A DNA stretch of 64,000 bases from Rhizobium sp. BK251 (GTDB lineage Bacteria; Pseudomonadota; Alphaproteobacteria; Rhizobiales; Rhizobiaceae), in contig NZ_SLUQ01000017.1 of NCBI RefSeq assembly GCF_004345245.1, positions 18,389 to 82,388 on the forward strand, in the 5' to 3' direction. Of this stretch, positions 33,254-42,740 are shown one piece after another. The notes under the pieces were generated by a model. It was not told where the DNA came from, ran no database searches, and was given only the letters and a program-made list of their open reading frames with translations. Position numbers and translations under genes: made by a program. Within the stretch, counting starts at the first letter, position 1. Each line of letters opens with the position of its first letter.

Positions 33254-34204
33254 TTAGCGGAAGCTGCCGATCAGCGGCTTGACCGAACTGATGCGAGACT
33301 TGTCGAGGAAGGCGCCCTGCCCGGTATCGACGTCGGTCGGTGTCAGCCCGTACTTCTTCGAGAGCGCGATCTGGGCGATCGGGTAATAGCCCTGGAGATA
33401 GGGCTGCTGGTCCATGGTCGCGAACATCGCGCCTGATTCAACCGCGTTGACGATCTCGACCGCCAGGTCGAAGCCTCCGAACGGGATCGTGACGCCTGCG
33501 TCCTTGATGGCGCCTGCCCCAACGGTGGAAGTGACCGAGCCCGTGCCGAACAGCGCCTTGACACCCGGATTGGCGATCAGGAACTGCGCCATGATGTTCT
33601 GCGCCTCTGCGGGATCGAGACCGGCGCGGACCGTTTCGACCTTGATGCCACTCTCCTTCATCGCCTTTTCGATGCCGCCGCCGCGCGCGACCGCAAAGCT
33701 CGCCTCGGGGATTTCGCGCGGATTGAAGACGACGTCGCCGGACTTCAGGCCGAATTCCTTGATCATCCGGTTGCCGAGCTCGTAGCCGGACGCGAACTCG
33801 TTCATGCCCACATAAGCCTGGCGGCAATTGCCCTTGGCGCCTTCCAGGTCGTCATTGTTGAAGCCGATAACCACGATCCCGGCCTTGACCGCCGCGCAGA
33901 TGCTTTCGTCAAAGGCATCAGACGAGGAAATGGCGACCGCGATGCCGTCGACACCGCTTGCCGTCGCGCTCTCGATCAAGTCGTTCTGGCGAACCGGATC
34001 GTTGTTGGCATACTGCACGTCGAGATCGACGCCGAACTGCGCGGCTGCGTCCTTCGCGCCCTTTACCACGGGGTTGAAGAACTGGACACTCGGATCGAGA
34101 TAGATGATCATCGTTGCCTTGACGTCCGCGGCCAGCGCCGTAGATGTCATCATCGTGGCGAGACCCGCGGCGAGTGCAGCGGTTTTCAACCTGGTCAATT
34201 TCAT
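33254..34204 (-). CDS. Periplasmic sugar-binding protein (CUT2 type)
   Basis: A 316-residue solute-binding protein. Signal peptide: LKTAALAAGLATMMTSTALA, cleaved before ADVK. The periplasmic-binding-protein-1 fold shows FFNPVVKGAKDAAAQFGVDL, GVDGIAVAISSSDAF, GIVVIGFNNDDLEGAK and FATMDQQPYLQGYYPIAQIA. ATG 34204 has GGGAGGA upstream; the open frame extends further but without a signal sequence. It is the first gene of the uptake and kdu operon, so its ligand is likely an unsaturated or free uronate. This is inferred from context. Confidence 0.92.
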   Translation of the reverse strand: MKLTRLKTAALAAGLATMMTSTALAADVKATMIIYLDPSVQFFNPVVKGAKDAAAQFGVDLDVQYANNDPVRQNDLIESATASGVDGIAVAISSSDAFDESICAAVKAGIVVIGFNNDDLEGAKGNCRQAYVGMNEFASGYELGNRMIKEFGLKSGDVVFNPREIPEASFAVARGGGIEKAMKESGIKVETVRAGLDPAEAQNIMAQFLIANPGVKALFGTGSVTSTVGAGAIKDAGVTIPFGGFDLAVEIVNAVESGAMFATMDQQPYLQGYYPIAQIALSKKYGLTPTDVDTGQGAFLDKSRISSVKPLIGSFR

Positions 34205-34371
34205 TTGCGTATCCTCCCTTTGGATGTGCAATGCGGGTCGAAAGACCCGAGTCTCGGCTGGCGGGCTCCGACCAAAGATCACGCCGGCCGAGATTTTCCT
34301 CTCAGGCGTTCCGCCTTCTCCCAAAACGAAACGCCCTGTACGTTTATTCCCCTTCGACGCCTGTGCCGCTG

Positions 34372-35886
34372 CTAGCCGAACCACGGCGCCGGGCGCCCGA
34401 ACGTCACGTGTATGCCCTTGAACTGGGAATATTCATCGAAGCCGTAGCGGCCGAGTTCGCGGCCGAGGCCGCTTTTCTTGTACCCGCCGATCGGTAGTTC
34501 CGGCGTGCCGTCGATCACGCTGTTGACCCAGCAGCGACCGGCACGAATGCGGCGGATGCTCTGCATCGCGTTTTCGAGATTGGTCGACCAAACCGAGGCG
34601 GAAAGGCCGAACTCGCTGGCATTGGCGATTGCGACGGCTTCGTCCGCAGTCTTGAAGGTCATGCTCGACAGCACCGGCCCGAATATCTCCTCGCGGGCGA
34701 TCGACATGTCAGGCCTCACGCCTGCAAATACGGTGGGTGCGTAGTAGATGCCGGCGTCCTTGCCGACGCGCTCGCCGCCAAGCAGCAGCTCGGCACCGGA
34801 TGCGATGCCGGCTTCCACATAGGAGTGAACCTTGCCGACATGCGCTTCGGAGATCATCGCCCCGATCTTGGTGTGATCGTTCAGAGGATCGCCGAAGGTC
34901 ACCTTGCGCGAGATATCGAGCAGACGCTCCATCAATGCGTCGCGGATCCCTTCCTGGACCAGAAGCCGGCTACCGGAAATGCAGCACTGGCCGGCATTGT
35001 GATAGACGCCGTAAGCGATGCCGTCGGCCGCGGCCTCGAGGTCCGCATCGGCAAAGACGATCTGGGGGCCCTTGCCACCGAGCTCCAGCCCAACGCGCTT
35101 GACGCTGCGCGCGGCGATCTCGCCAAGCTTGGTGCCGACACGCACCGAGCCGGTAAAGGCAACCATGTCGATACCGGGATCCTCGGCGAGCACCTGGCCG
35201 GCGGGATCACCGTAACCGGTGACCACGTTGAAGACGCCATCGGGAATACCGGCCTCGCGTGCCAGTTCCGCCATGCGGATCGATGTTCCCGAGGTAAATT
35301 CGGACGGCTTGAGGACGACAGTGCATCCCGCCCCGATCGCCCACGGCACACGCTCCGACGCGATGATGAAGGGGAAATTCCAGGGCGTGATGATGCCTAC
35401 GACACCGACAGGCTCGCGCAGCACCAGACCCAGGCGATCGTCGCCGATGTTATTGTGCGCCTGCCCCTCGAGCCCGCGCGCCTGCCCGGCGGCGTAGGAC
35501 CAGAGGTCGGCGCAGAACCCAATCTCACCGCGGGCCTGGGCGATCGGCTTGCCGACCTCCAGACTCTCGATCAAGGCGAGCTCCTCCTGCCGCTTGAGGA
35601 TCAGGTCCGCCACCTTGAACATCAGGCGCGAACGCTCGGCGCCCGACATGCGCGGCCACGGACCGGTATCGAAGGCACGACGGGCCGCCGCGATCGCCAC
35701 CCGCACATCCTCGGCCGAGGCTTCGGGCCAGGTGCCGACGATGACACCTGCATGACCGGGGCTGGCACGATAAATCATACGACCCGAGGCGGCATCCACC
35801 GACTTGCCATCGACAAGCATCTGGTAGCGGGATTTAATGTTCAGCCGCGGATCACTGGAATCGGGCGAAATGAAATTGGACAGCAC
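34372..35886 (-). CDS. NAD(P)-dependent aldehyde dehydrogenase
   Basis: A 504-residue aldehyde dehydrogenase. Seen: YRASPGHAGVIVGTWPEASA, VGVIITPWNFPFIIASERVP (coenzyme site), FTGSVRVGTKLGEIAA, catalytic Glu in LELGGKGPQIVFADADLEAA, nucleophile Cys in YHNAGQCCISGSR, and EEIFGPVLSSM. I chose GTG 35884-35886 (GAAGGAT upstream) because residues before it do not belong to the family. It is 168 bases upstream of the binding-protein gene and divergent from the GntR gene, so it is probably part of uronate or related aldehyde metabolism. The substrate is unknown. Confidence 0.9.
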   Translation of the reverse strand: MLSNFISPDSSDPRLNIKSRYQMLVDGKSVDAASGRMIYRASPGHAGVIVGTWPEASAEDVRVAIAAARRAFDTGPWPRMSGAERSRLMFKVADLILKRQEELALIESLEVGKPIAQARGEIGFCADLWSYAAGQARGLEGQAHNNIGDDRLGLVLREPVGVVGIITPWNFPFIIASERVPWAIGAGCTVVLKPSEFTSGTSIRMAELAREAGIPDGVFNVVTGYGDPAGQVLAEDPGIDMVAFTGSVRVGTKLGEIAARSVKRVGLELGGKGPQIVFADADLEAAADGIAYGVYHNAGQCCISGSRLLVQEGIRDALMERLLDISRKVTFGDPLNDHTKIGAMISEAHVGKVHSYVEAGIASGAELLLGGERVGKDAGIYYAPTVFAGVRPDMSIAREEIFGPVLSSMTFKTADEAVAIANASEFGLSASVWSTNLENAMQSIRRIRAGRCWVNSVIDGTPELPIGGYKKSGLGRELGRYGFDEYSQFKGIHVTFGRPAPWFG

Positions 35887-35968
35887 GTTATCCTTCAAGC
35901 CGACACACCGTGCCGGCCCTTCCCTTTTTACCCGGTTCTGAACCACCGAATTTATGTTGCGTTTGAAT

Positions 35969-35986
35969 TGTATGGTACTGTATGGT
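35969..35986. promoter_or_regulatory. Direct-repeat site between ALDH and GntR genes
   Basis: TGTATGGT occurs at 35969-35976 and again at 35979-35986, a 10-bp period, one helical turn apart. AACCACC (35941-35947) and GGTGGTT (35985-35991) form an outer inverted repeat. The location between the divergent starts at 35886 and 36009 fits an operator for the adjacent GntR protein. Confidence 0.5.
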
Positions 35987-36008
35987 GGTTTAAATTGGAT
36001 GTCAACGC

Positions 36009-36710
36009 ATGGCGGCGACGAAAGACATGAACCTCGAATCCTTGAAGATTGAGACCGGCGAGACGGCTGCGGCGCAGGTCGAACGCGACCTGCGTGAGGC
36101 AATTATCAGGCTGGAACTGGCGCCCGGCACGCGGCTTTCGGAGCAGGAGATCGCGACGCGAATGGGCGTATCGCGCCAACCCGTGCGCGAAGCACTCATC
36201 GCGCTCGGGAAATCAAAACTGGTCGATGTGCGCCCCAATAGGGGCACGGTGGTTGTGAGGATCTCGGCGCGGCAAATGATGGAGGCCCGTTTTGTCCGAG
36301 AAGCACTCGAGACCGCGGTTGTGCGCCGCGCCAGTGAAAGCTTCGACACCTGGACGCGCCGCCGGATTGACAACATTATTGCCCGGCAGAGAGCCGCGAT
36401 GGAGGCACACGACCACAACGCATTCCGACGCGAGGACGAGCAGTTCCACATCGCGATCGCAGAAGGCGCCGGTTGTAGCCTCGCCTGGAACGCCATCGCC
36501 GATATCAAGGCGCATATGGACCGCGTCTGCAATCTGCAGCTTCGCCATCCCGATTCCATGATGCGCCTGATCGCCGAGCACGAGGCGATCATTGCGGCCA
36601 TCGACAGTCGCGACGCCGACGCGGCAGCATCCGCGATGTGCGTGCATCTCAACGGCATCCTGTCCGACCTGCCGCAAATTGAGGCGGATCATCCCGACCT
36701 TTTCGAATGA
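36009..36710 (+). CDS. GntR-family (FCD) regulator of the uronate region
   Basis: A 233-residue GntR protein. Winged helix: LREAIIRLELAPGTRLSEQE, IATRMGVSRQPVREALIALG, then VDVRPNRGTVVVRIS. FCD domain: MMEARFVREALETAVVRRAS, DEQFHIAIAEGAGC, RLIAEHEAIIAAIDSRDADA with the Asp/His set typical of metal-dependent FCD sensors of sugar acids. It is divergent from the aldehyde dehydrogenase and uronate genes and most likely represses them, released by a uronate-derived acid. That function is inferred. Confidence 0.9.
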   Translation: MAATKDMNLESLKIETGETAAAQVERDLREAIIRLELAPGTRLSEQEIATRMGVSRQPVREALIALGKSKLVDVRPNRGTVVVRISARQMMEARFVREALETAVVRRASESFDTWTRRRIDNIIARQRAAMEAHDHNAFRREDEQFHIAIAEGAGCSLAWNAIADIKAHMDRVCNLQLRHPDSMMRLIAEHEAIIAAIDSRDADAAASAMCVHLNGILSDLPQIEADHPDLFE

Positions 36711-36768
36711 TGCCATGATGATGGTTCGCTCTGCGACGGTGAGGTGTTGGGACAAGGAGGTCGCCCCG

Positions 36769-37566
36769 TCAGGACAGCGCCGCACTTATTGCTCTCGCTA
36801 GCCCCGACGGGTTGTCGCATGCCATGAGGTGGCCCGCGTCTTCGACGACCTCGATGTCTACACCAAGACCCTTCAATTTGTCGGCGCGGGCATCTGGAAG
36901 TGAGGCACGTCCGTAGATGGCAGTTTTCGAAACCTCCAGAATATCAAGCTGATGACACCATGTCGGATCGCTGCCCAAAACGAGAGACGTCGCGGCACGA
37001 TGCATCGCGTACGGAGCGCTGACTGACAAGGATGCGGCCCAGATTTCATTGCCTTCTGACCGTGAAAGCCTGACCAGGTCATCATGGCCGTGGTCCACGT
37101 AATCGGCCTCGGACATAGCCGCTATCCGACGACTGAATATCCCGCCGCCGGGCTCGATGTTAGGTTCGGCAAGTATGATATGGCGAACGCGATCCCGCAT
37201 CAGACTCGCTGCGACTATTGCGATTGCACCGCCCATGCTGTGACCAAAGAAGTCCAACGATTCGATGCCCAACCGATGGACGAGTTTCACGATCGTCCTA
37301 GCATGGAGTTCGACCGAGTACCGGAACTCCGTCGGCCGATCACTGAAGCCCGATCCGAGCAGATCGATGAGGAGCATGTTGCGACCGGACAACGCCGGAT
37401 CGGCCGCAACCGCCGGATAGTCACAGGACGATGCGCAGCCCAGGCCATGGATCAATATGAGGGGCGGTCCATGACCGGGCAGATCGTGGAATCTTATCGT
37501 CGCCTTTTCGGCTTCAAGTGCGACCGACTTCATGTTCCCCGGCATCCCCAAGCGATCGAGTTGCAT
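36769..37566 (-). CDS. Alpha/beta-fold hydrolase
   Basis: A 265-residue hydrolase. Oxyanion-hole HGLG at 40-43, nucleophile elbow GHSMGG with Ser110, and a late catalytic His in VVEDAGHLMACDNPSGLARA. DLLGSGFSDRP is the usual strand-4 region. AGGAG stands very close (2 bases) to ATG 37566; ATG 37533 is a possible alternative. It converges with the GntR gene, so it is probably not controlled with the uronate operon. The substrate (ester, lactone or C-C bond) is not predictable. Confidence 0.88.
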   Translation of the reverse strand: MQLDRLGMPGNMKSVALEAEKATIRFHDLPGHGPPLILIHGLGCASSCDYPAVAADPALSGRNMLLIDLLGSGFSDRPTEFRYSVELHARTIVKLVHRLGIESLDFFGHSMGGAIAIVAASLMRDRVRHIILAEPNIEPGGGIFSRRIAAMSEADYVDHGHDDLVRLSRSEGNEIWAASLSVSAPYAMHRAATSLVLGSDPTWCHQLDILEVSKTAIYGRASLPDARADKLKGLGVDIEVVEDAGHLMACDNPSGLARAISAALS

Positions 37567-37667
37567 GACTCCTGATCTTATCTGGACAACGCCGACTTCG
37601 CACCCGATTCATGATCCCCCGCCCTCGTCCATACTCGTCATCTCCTAAGCTCGACTTCGGGTCCCCA

Positions 37668-38147
37668 TCATTTCTCGCATAGTTTCGCCATGCTTCGTTC
37701 GAGGCCGCGGCGCAGCGCATCGGAGATTTCGCCTTTCAGGCCCTTCACGACGTCCCCGAAACGTCCGCCGGTATCGGTGATTTCGATCCTGCTTTCTGTC
37801 GTCTTGCAGGTGGCCAGATCAACGTGCATGGCGATGGCCGCCGTGGCCGAAAAGCCACCCTGAACCAGGGCGTTGTCGGACGTCTTGCAGGCCAGGGTTC
37901 CGCGCGCATTCGCCTCGGCACGGTCGCCGTTCACTGCCAACTGGAGTTGCTCGATCTTCACGTAGTCGAGTTTGTCGATGCCGACCTCGACACTGATCCC
38001 AAAGCTCGATGCCTTGGCCTTGAGCGACCGGCATGGCTGCGCATCGCCGATCGCGCGCTCCAGCGCGTTCGCGGCTACTGCCGGGGGAGGAGCGGCCGTC
38101 TGCGAGATCAAGGCGCCCAACGCAAGCACATTTACCCATCTGCGCAT
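37668..38147 (-). CDS. Exported hypothetical protein
   Basis: A 159-residue protein with a signal peptide (VNVLALGALISQTAAPPPAV, cleaved after AVA). The mature part is beta-rich with an amphipathic end (VVKGLKGEISDALRRGLERS) and three cysteines (PCRSL, LACKT, LATCKT). No family recognised. GAGGAGGAG precedes ATG 38147, which decides the start over an upstream in-frame ATG. Confidence 0.7.
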   Translation of the reverse strand: MRRWVNVLALGALISQTAAPPPAVAANALERAIGDAQPCRSLKAKASSFGISVEVGIDKLDYVKIEQLQLAVNGDRAEANARGTLACKTSDNALVQGGFSATAAIAMHVDLATCKTTESRIEITDTGGRFGDVVKGLKGEISDALRRGLERSMAKLCEK

Positions 38148-38314
38148 TACTGTCTCCTCCTCAAGTCCTTCCACTGACACGCCCCTCTGTTGATCTAGGA
38201 TTCGCGCATCTTGTGGAAAGTCATTTCCTGACAATCAGGCGAGAGGTTGCGTAGTCGCAACAGGAACCATCGCTAGCGTCCGATCATTACCTTTCGAAGC
38301 TCGCCGGAGGCACC

Positions 38315-39106
38315 GTGAAGATCGCGACCTACAACGTGAACGGCATCAATGGTCGACTGGAAATCCTTCTTCGGTGGCTCAAAGAGGACAAGCCCGATGT
38401 CGTTTGCCTTCAGGAGCTCAAGACCGAAAACGCCAGGTTTCCAGGAAAGGAGATCGACAAGGCCGGATACGGCGCGATCTGGCGTGGCGAGAAGAGCTGG
38501 AACGGCGTTGCCATCCTCGCCAGGAACGCCCTCCCGGTCATGACGAGGCGAGGACTTCCAGGGGACCCCGATGACAATCATAGCCGCTATATGGAGGCGG
38601 CCGTCAACGGCATTCTGATCGGATGCCTTTATGTGCCGAACGGAAACCCTGCGCCCGGACCGAAGTTCGACTACAAGCTACGCTGGTTCCGACGCCTGCA
38701 GGAATACGCCCGCGAGCTTCTGGACCTCGGTGTCCCCGCTCTGCTTGTCGGCGACTACAACGTAATGCCCACCGAGCTGGACGTCTACAGGCCGGAACGA
38801 TGGGTAAACGACGCTCTCTTCCGATCGGAGGTCCGCAAGGCCTATGCGGATCTCGTCGCACAGGGATGGACGGACGCAGTCCGGCACCTTCATCCGGACG
38901 AGCGCATCTATACCTTCTGGAAATACTGGCGAAACTCGTTTGAGCGCGACGCTGGGCTTCGGATCGATCATTTTCTGCTTAGTCCGGCCGTCGTTCCGTG
39001 GCTGAGGTCTGCAACTGTCCGCAGGAAGCCGAGAAGCTGGGCCCACACAAGCGACCACGCACCTGTCATGATCGAGCTCGATCTCCCAAGGATGGAAGAG
39101 GATTGA
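38315..39106 (+). CDS. xth: Exodeoxyribonuclease III family nuclease
   Basis: A 263-residue Mg-dependent AP endonuclease / 3'-5' exonuclease (EEP fold; E. coli XthA 268). Motifs: ATYNVNGINGRLEILLRWL, VCLQELKTENARFP (Glu), VGDYNVMPTELDVYRPERW (Asp, Asn), RIDHFLLSPAVVPWL and TSDHAPVMIELDLP (Asp-His). The start is GTG 38315 with GGAGG. It acts in base-excision repair. The last about 110 bp of the gene are copied at 57635-57743, joined to an IS3 OrfA. Confidence 0.92.
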   Translation: MKIATYNVNGINGRLEILLRWLKEDKPDVVCLQELKTENARFPGKEIDKAGYGAIWRGEKSWNGVAILARNALPVMTRRGLPGDPDDNHSRYMEAAVNGILIGCLYVPNGNPAPGPKFDYKLRWFRRLQEYARELLDLGVPALLVGDYNVMPTELDVYRPERWVNDALFRSEVRKAYADLVAQGWTDAVRHLHPDERIYTFWKYWRNSFERDAGLRIDHFLLSPAVVPWLRSATVRRKPRSWAHTSDHAPVMIELDLPRMEED

Positions 39107-39635
39107 TGCAGATGCCGAACCTATCCATTCTTCGCCAAATCCGCGTAATTTGCGATTTCGTTTACACGAAGAACTATACCTCCCGTTTTAAGCTCTCGAT
39201 AGTGGTACGAAGTGCGGTAGCGTGGCCGCATGCAAACACCGCTCCGTGAAGGTGGAAGACCGCGGGCGGTTCGGATGTTGAACAGCTTGACTGCAATAGG
39301 CTGCGACCAACCCGTCATCCAGGACATCCGTCTTTAACAGCGCGTTGATTCCACAATGACAGTCTTCCGACTTTCCGGCATCGCGTGGACACGACCGCGC
39401 CATTAAGGGTAAGCGGCCGTTTTCCGGCTCGCCTGAGGAGATAGACGCAGGACGCTCGACAGTTACGGCAGCTATGAGGGCCAACGCACTTCGCGGTGAT
39501 CCCGCGGCCTTTCTCCTCTTGACGGCTCTCTCGCCCCGAAAGGAGAGACACCCGGGTAAGCTTTGCGTTGCCGTGGACAATCACCTTGAGTACCATTCCC
39601 CATCTCACCCGTGAACAGATTCCCCGGAGCACTCC
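39107..39635. other. Region with no supported gene
   Basis: About 530 bases between xth and the MFS gene. Overlapping minus-strand frames exist but none has family features or a good binding site. It should hold the promoter of the MFS gene. Confidence 0.4.
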
Positions 39636-40820
39636 ATGCAAATCGAGCCGCAGCAGCGGATCTATGTCTGCTTCTTCCTTTTCGCGGTCTCGATGGGAGC
39701 TATGCTTTCGCGCCTCCCCGATCTTCAAGATGCTCTTCAGATCAACAAATCTGAGTTAGGATTAACTCTGATCGGTGCAGCAATCGGTGCATTGGTTTCC
39801 CTAACATTTTCGTCCTCTTTGGTTGCTCGCCTCGGCGCCCGAACTACTGCGTTCCTCACGGTTCTCGGAACATCGGCACTTCTTGCTTTCGTTCCGTGGA
39901 TGAGTGCGGCTCCGCTCGTCTTTGGCCTGCTGTTTTTCGAAGGCTTGCTCGCCGGAGCGCTCGAAATAAATCTGAACGTTGAACTGGATCGCATCGAGGC
40001 CCAGATCGGTCGCAGCGTAATGAACCGGGCTCATGGATTCTGGAGCCTTGGTTTCTTCGCGACTGCGATTGCTTCGGCTTTCATCCGCCAAGCGGGAATA
40101 TCCATGCAATTGCACCTCGCGTTAACGTTCGCGTTTGTCCTGATGGTGGGAGGCTTTGTGGTATCGAGCATGCGCAATACGCCTGCTCGATACCAGGCAG
40201 AGCACATACAAGCCGGACACGTGGCGCTCCCCACAGTTGGCTTGCTACCGCTTTGCATTATTGGGTTTGCTGCGTTTCTCGTGGAGGGCGCGGGAATTGA
40301 CTGGTCAGCAATCTACATGCGGGACGTTTTTCATTCTCAACCATTTATTGGTGGGTTGGGCCTCACGCTCTTCACGCTATTCATGGCTGTAACGCGGTTG
40401 TTTGCCGATCCGTTTGTTGATCGCTTTGGTTCACGTTCTGTCGCGATCCTCCTGCTCGTTGTTTCGGCCGCTGGTCTCTGTGCTGTCTGGCTTGCGCCCA
40501 ACCAGTACGTTGCACTGATGGGGTTCTCCCTCATGGGCGCGGGATGCAGCGCGGTATATCCCCTCGCCATTTCGGCCGCCGCGCAACGAATGGACCGGGC
40601 TGCAAGGCGCGGCTTTGGAGACGTGCACCGGCATATAGACCTGCTTCGTAAATTTCGAACTTACAGATTCGTTCCCGTCTTCTCGAGACACAAAAAGCCC
40701 CGCTACTGCTGGGGGGCGATACCGGGGCAAATTGCCGGCTCTCTGGAGAAACCGGCGGACATCGAGCATGGATACGATATACCCGGTGACCGCGATTTTC
40801 CAGCAGTTCAGGATCGGTGA
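39636..40820 (+). pseudogene. MFS transporter with a replaced C-terminus
   Basis: Residues 1 to about 320 are a normal major facilitator transporter: paired hydrophobic segments (RIYVCFFLFAVSMGAMLSRL, LTLIGAAIGALVSLTFSSSL), ELDRIEAQIGRSVMNRAHGF, SLGFFATAIASAF, and GMGFSL-like YVALMGFSLMGAGCSAVYPL. After AAQRMDRAARR (about 40610) the frame continues for some 65 residues that are hydrophilic and unlike the last two membrane helices expected. The 3' end therefore seems to have been replaced or lost. A minus-strand terminator lies inside this foreign tail. The protein is probably non-functional. Confidence 0.7.
40692..40717 (-). terminator. Minus-strand intrinsic terminator inside the MFS tail
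   Basis: On the minus strand GCCCC...CAGCAGTAGCGGGGCTTTTTG forms a GC-rich stem followed by five T. No minus-strand gene that ends here was recognised, so it is an orphan terminator of an sRNA, leader or removed gene. Confidence 0.65.
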
Positions 40821-41160
40821 CGCGCACGTCCCTCATGGCGAAGCGCATGCGGACTAGACAGGCACTTGCCGTGCCAGGTCAGTGCCTTCACGTAGTTGCT
40901 TCCGATCTGCGAGCGGATTGGCGCCGAAGCGCCAGGAGTGGGTTGGAAACCACGCCGCGCATCGATTTTTTCCCGAAGCGCAAAATGAATTGGCCGGCGC
41001 CAAGCTGCCGCTCGACCGCGCATGGGCATTGCGACCGAACGGCAGAGGAGCCATAGCAGGCCTCAAGCAAGAATCTTTTCGTTCCCTCGGAACAACTGCA
41101 GATGCGTCAGGTTCGCAGCCTGGCGGCAAACCTGGATCTCCTCGCTTGCTATGTGTGTCT
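40821..41160. other. Region with no supported gene
   Basis: It lies between the broken MFS gene and the Nudix gene. Frames on both strands lack recognisable features. Confidence 0.4.
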
Positions 41161-41562
41161 CTATGACAATTGCAACAGTTTGAGGATGATGGGACGATAA
41201 CCGTACATCGCGAAATGCAATCCGCCTAAGTCATCAAGCCTGAACCACCCTAGTTCTGAGTGTTCATCGCCCAGCAAGCGTGCGGTCCCACCCACCCATT
41301 GCGTGATTACGAAAATATGGAAGGGATTCTTCCGAGAAGCGTCGTCTGCTTCGTAGATGGTAGCCAGGAGTGTATAGGAGATTGGGGTCAGTCCGACTTC
41401 TTCCTGACATTCCCGAATAAGGGCAGCGGCTACCTCCTCGCCTTTCTCGACGTGCCCTCCGACGAGGTCCCAGCAATTTGGCGACCATTTTCGATGTGAG
41501 GCGCGTCGAACCAACAGGACTTGTTGATTGGTGATGAAGGCACCACAGACGATATCGGGCAC
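41161..41562 (-). CDS. Nudix hydrolase
   Basis: A 133-residue Nudix protein with a perfect box at residues 36-58: Gly36, Glu42, Arg50-Glu51, Glu54-Glu55, Gly57-Leu58 (GHVEKGEEVAAALIRECQEE is its first part). It hydrolyses a nucleoside diphosphate linked to another group. MutT-like cleaning of oxidised nucleotides is possible but cannot be assigned. The start is GTG with AGGAGG in front. It stands alone. Confidence 0.88.
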   Translation of the reverse strand: MPDIVCGAFITNQQVLLVRRASHRKWSPNCWDLVGGHVEKGEEVAAALIRECQEEVGLTPISYTLLATIYEADDASRKNPFHIFVITQWVGGTARLLGDEHSELGWFRLDDLGGLHFAMYGYRPIILKLLQLS

Positions 41563-41720
41563 GTCTTTCCTCCTCGTCCTCTTCCTACTTCCCGCGGCGT
41601 CTAACTGCGAAGCAAAAGTCGTGAGGGAGTCACCGCTCTATCTCGATCCAACGGAACGCCGACGGCGTTCGAATGTTTCCTCTCAAATGGCCAACCCCCG
41701 CTAGCCCGCCGCGTTGAAAA

Positions 41721-41972
41721 ATGGGCGTCACAGGAGACGAAGATGGAAACCCCTCAGAAACTTTGGCCGTGGAGTATCCGCGCCTCGGAGGTCGTAGGAT
41801 CGCTGTCATCGACGACAACGTTGGTTCCTCTCGCGACTGGGATGTCGATCCACCAGAAGCCTCAAGGTCCTGGAATGAACGGGTCGCGGCACTGCCCGAT
41901 CGCGAAAAGAGCGACGTCGAAACCTTCGTCCCCTCGCTTAATGACGAAAGCCACGAGCCTGCGTCAAAGTGA
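41721..41972 (+). pseudogene. Small IDDN-motif protein, frameshifted paralog
   Basis: The frame 41721-41972 contains EYPRLGGRRIAVIDDN and a tail (REKSDVETFVPSLND) that aligns with the intact small protein at 57850-58062 (EYMRLGGRKLVKIDDN; RRREVEVHLASISD). In the paralog the protein starts MEKTQ; here the matching METPQK with a good AGGAG site begins at 41743 in a different frame. A one-base indel near 41760 thus separates start and body. Translation from ATG 41721 in the body frame remains possible. The function of the family is unknown. Confidence 0.55.
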
Positions 41973-42015
41973 AGACCCCTTCTCGGCTCGGGTGGCGGTG
42001 AGTCGAGGGTGAGCA

Positions 42016-42198
42016 TTGAACGCCCAAAGCAAAGATGATCCCGGCTCCGACGAACGTCGCAGTTTAGCGGTTGAACGTCTCCGTCGAATGGAAGCGATTG
42101 GGGGACTTTTGGAATCTGACTTCCTTAGCCTTCAATCCCACGCTGACGCCGTGGCGGAGGAGCGACAGTGCTTAGAAAGACTCGTCTCAGAGGTCTAG
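42016..42198 (+). CDS. Small hypothetical protein
   Basis: A 60-residue, strongly helical and charged product (SLAVERLRRMEAIGGLLESD, SHADAVAEERQCLERLVSEV). It starts at TTG 42016 with GAGGG upstream. It could form a coiled coil. No family recognised. It directly follows the IDDN-motif gene. Confidence 0.45.
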   Translation: MNAQSKDDPGSDERRSLAVERLRRMEAIGGLLESDFLSLQSHADAVAEERQCLERLVSEV

Positions 42199-42237
42199 CT
42201 AAGAGCACAAGGCATGTAAGGCTAACGACCGCGATAA

Positions 42238-42540
42238 ATGCCGGGGCTGGATAAAGTCGCCCATCCCCCGCATGCCAAGAAGCTTCGTTGCGCAGCGGAA
42301 TTCTTTGATAGCCTGTTCGGGGACAAGCGCGGCACCGGCCGGTACGACAAGTTCATCGCCGCGATGGAGGAAATGCAGGATCGTCTGGGCGTGCTGAATG
42401 ATCTTGCGACCGGCCCCGGAGGTCCTTGAACAACATGGAATGGCCGATTACCCGGCTCGTGATACCATCGTCTCTCACGCTGACAAGGATGCTCTCCGAA
42501 GAGCGCAGGCTTCGGTAGACGAGGTGCCAGACACAAAGCG
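42238..42540 (+). pseudogene. CHAD-domain fragment
   Basis: The frame from 42238 has HAKKLRCAAEFFDSLFGDKR and FIAAMEEMQDRLGVLNDLAT, the helical repeat of CHAD domains (polyphosphate-binding). After about 42418 the family continues in another frame with APEVLEQHGMADYPARD and ASVDEVPDTKRSW. The N-terminal majority of the domain is missing. It is therefore a truncated, frameshifted relic. Confidence 0.75.
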
Positions 42541-42740
42541 CTCCTGGCCATCACTGGGACTTCGCATCGGGCGTGTCAGGGTATCCTTGAAGAGCAAGCT
42601 TGCCTGCGCCCAAGTGACATGGTGGTCTCCTTGCAGATCGTTCACGCAATCGCGGCGCCGAAAAATCAAGGAACGCTCGTAAGCTTGAACGGCACCTTGC
42701 TTTGGCTTGGGCAAATCAGACTGACCGAAGGCGTGGGATG

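Noticed and set aside
34825..36030. Plus-strand open frame of about 401 codons
   Set aside because: Shadow of the aldehyde dehydrogenase.
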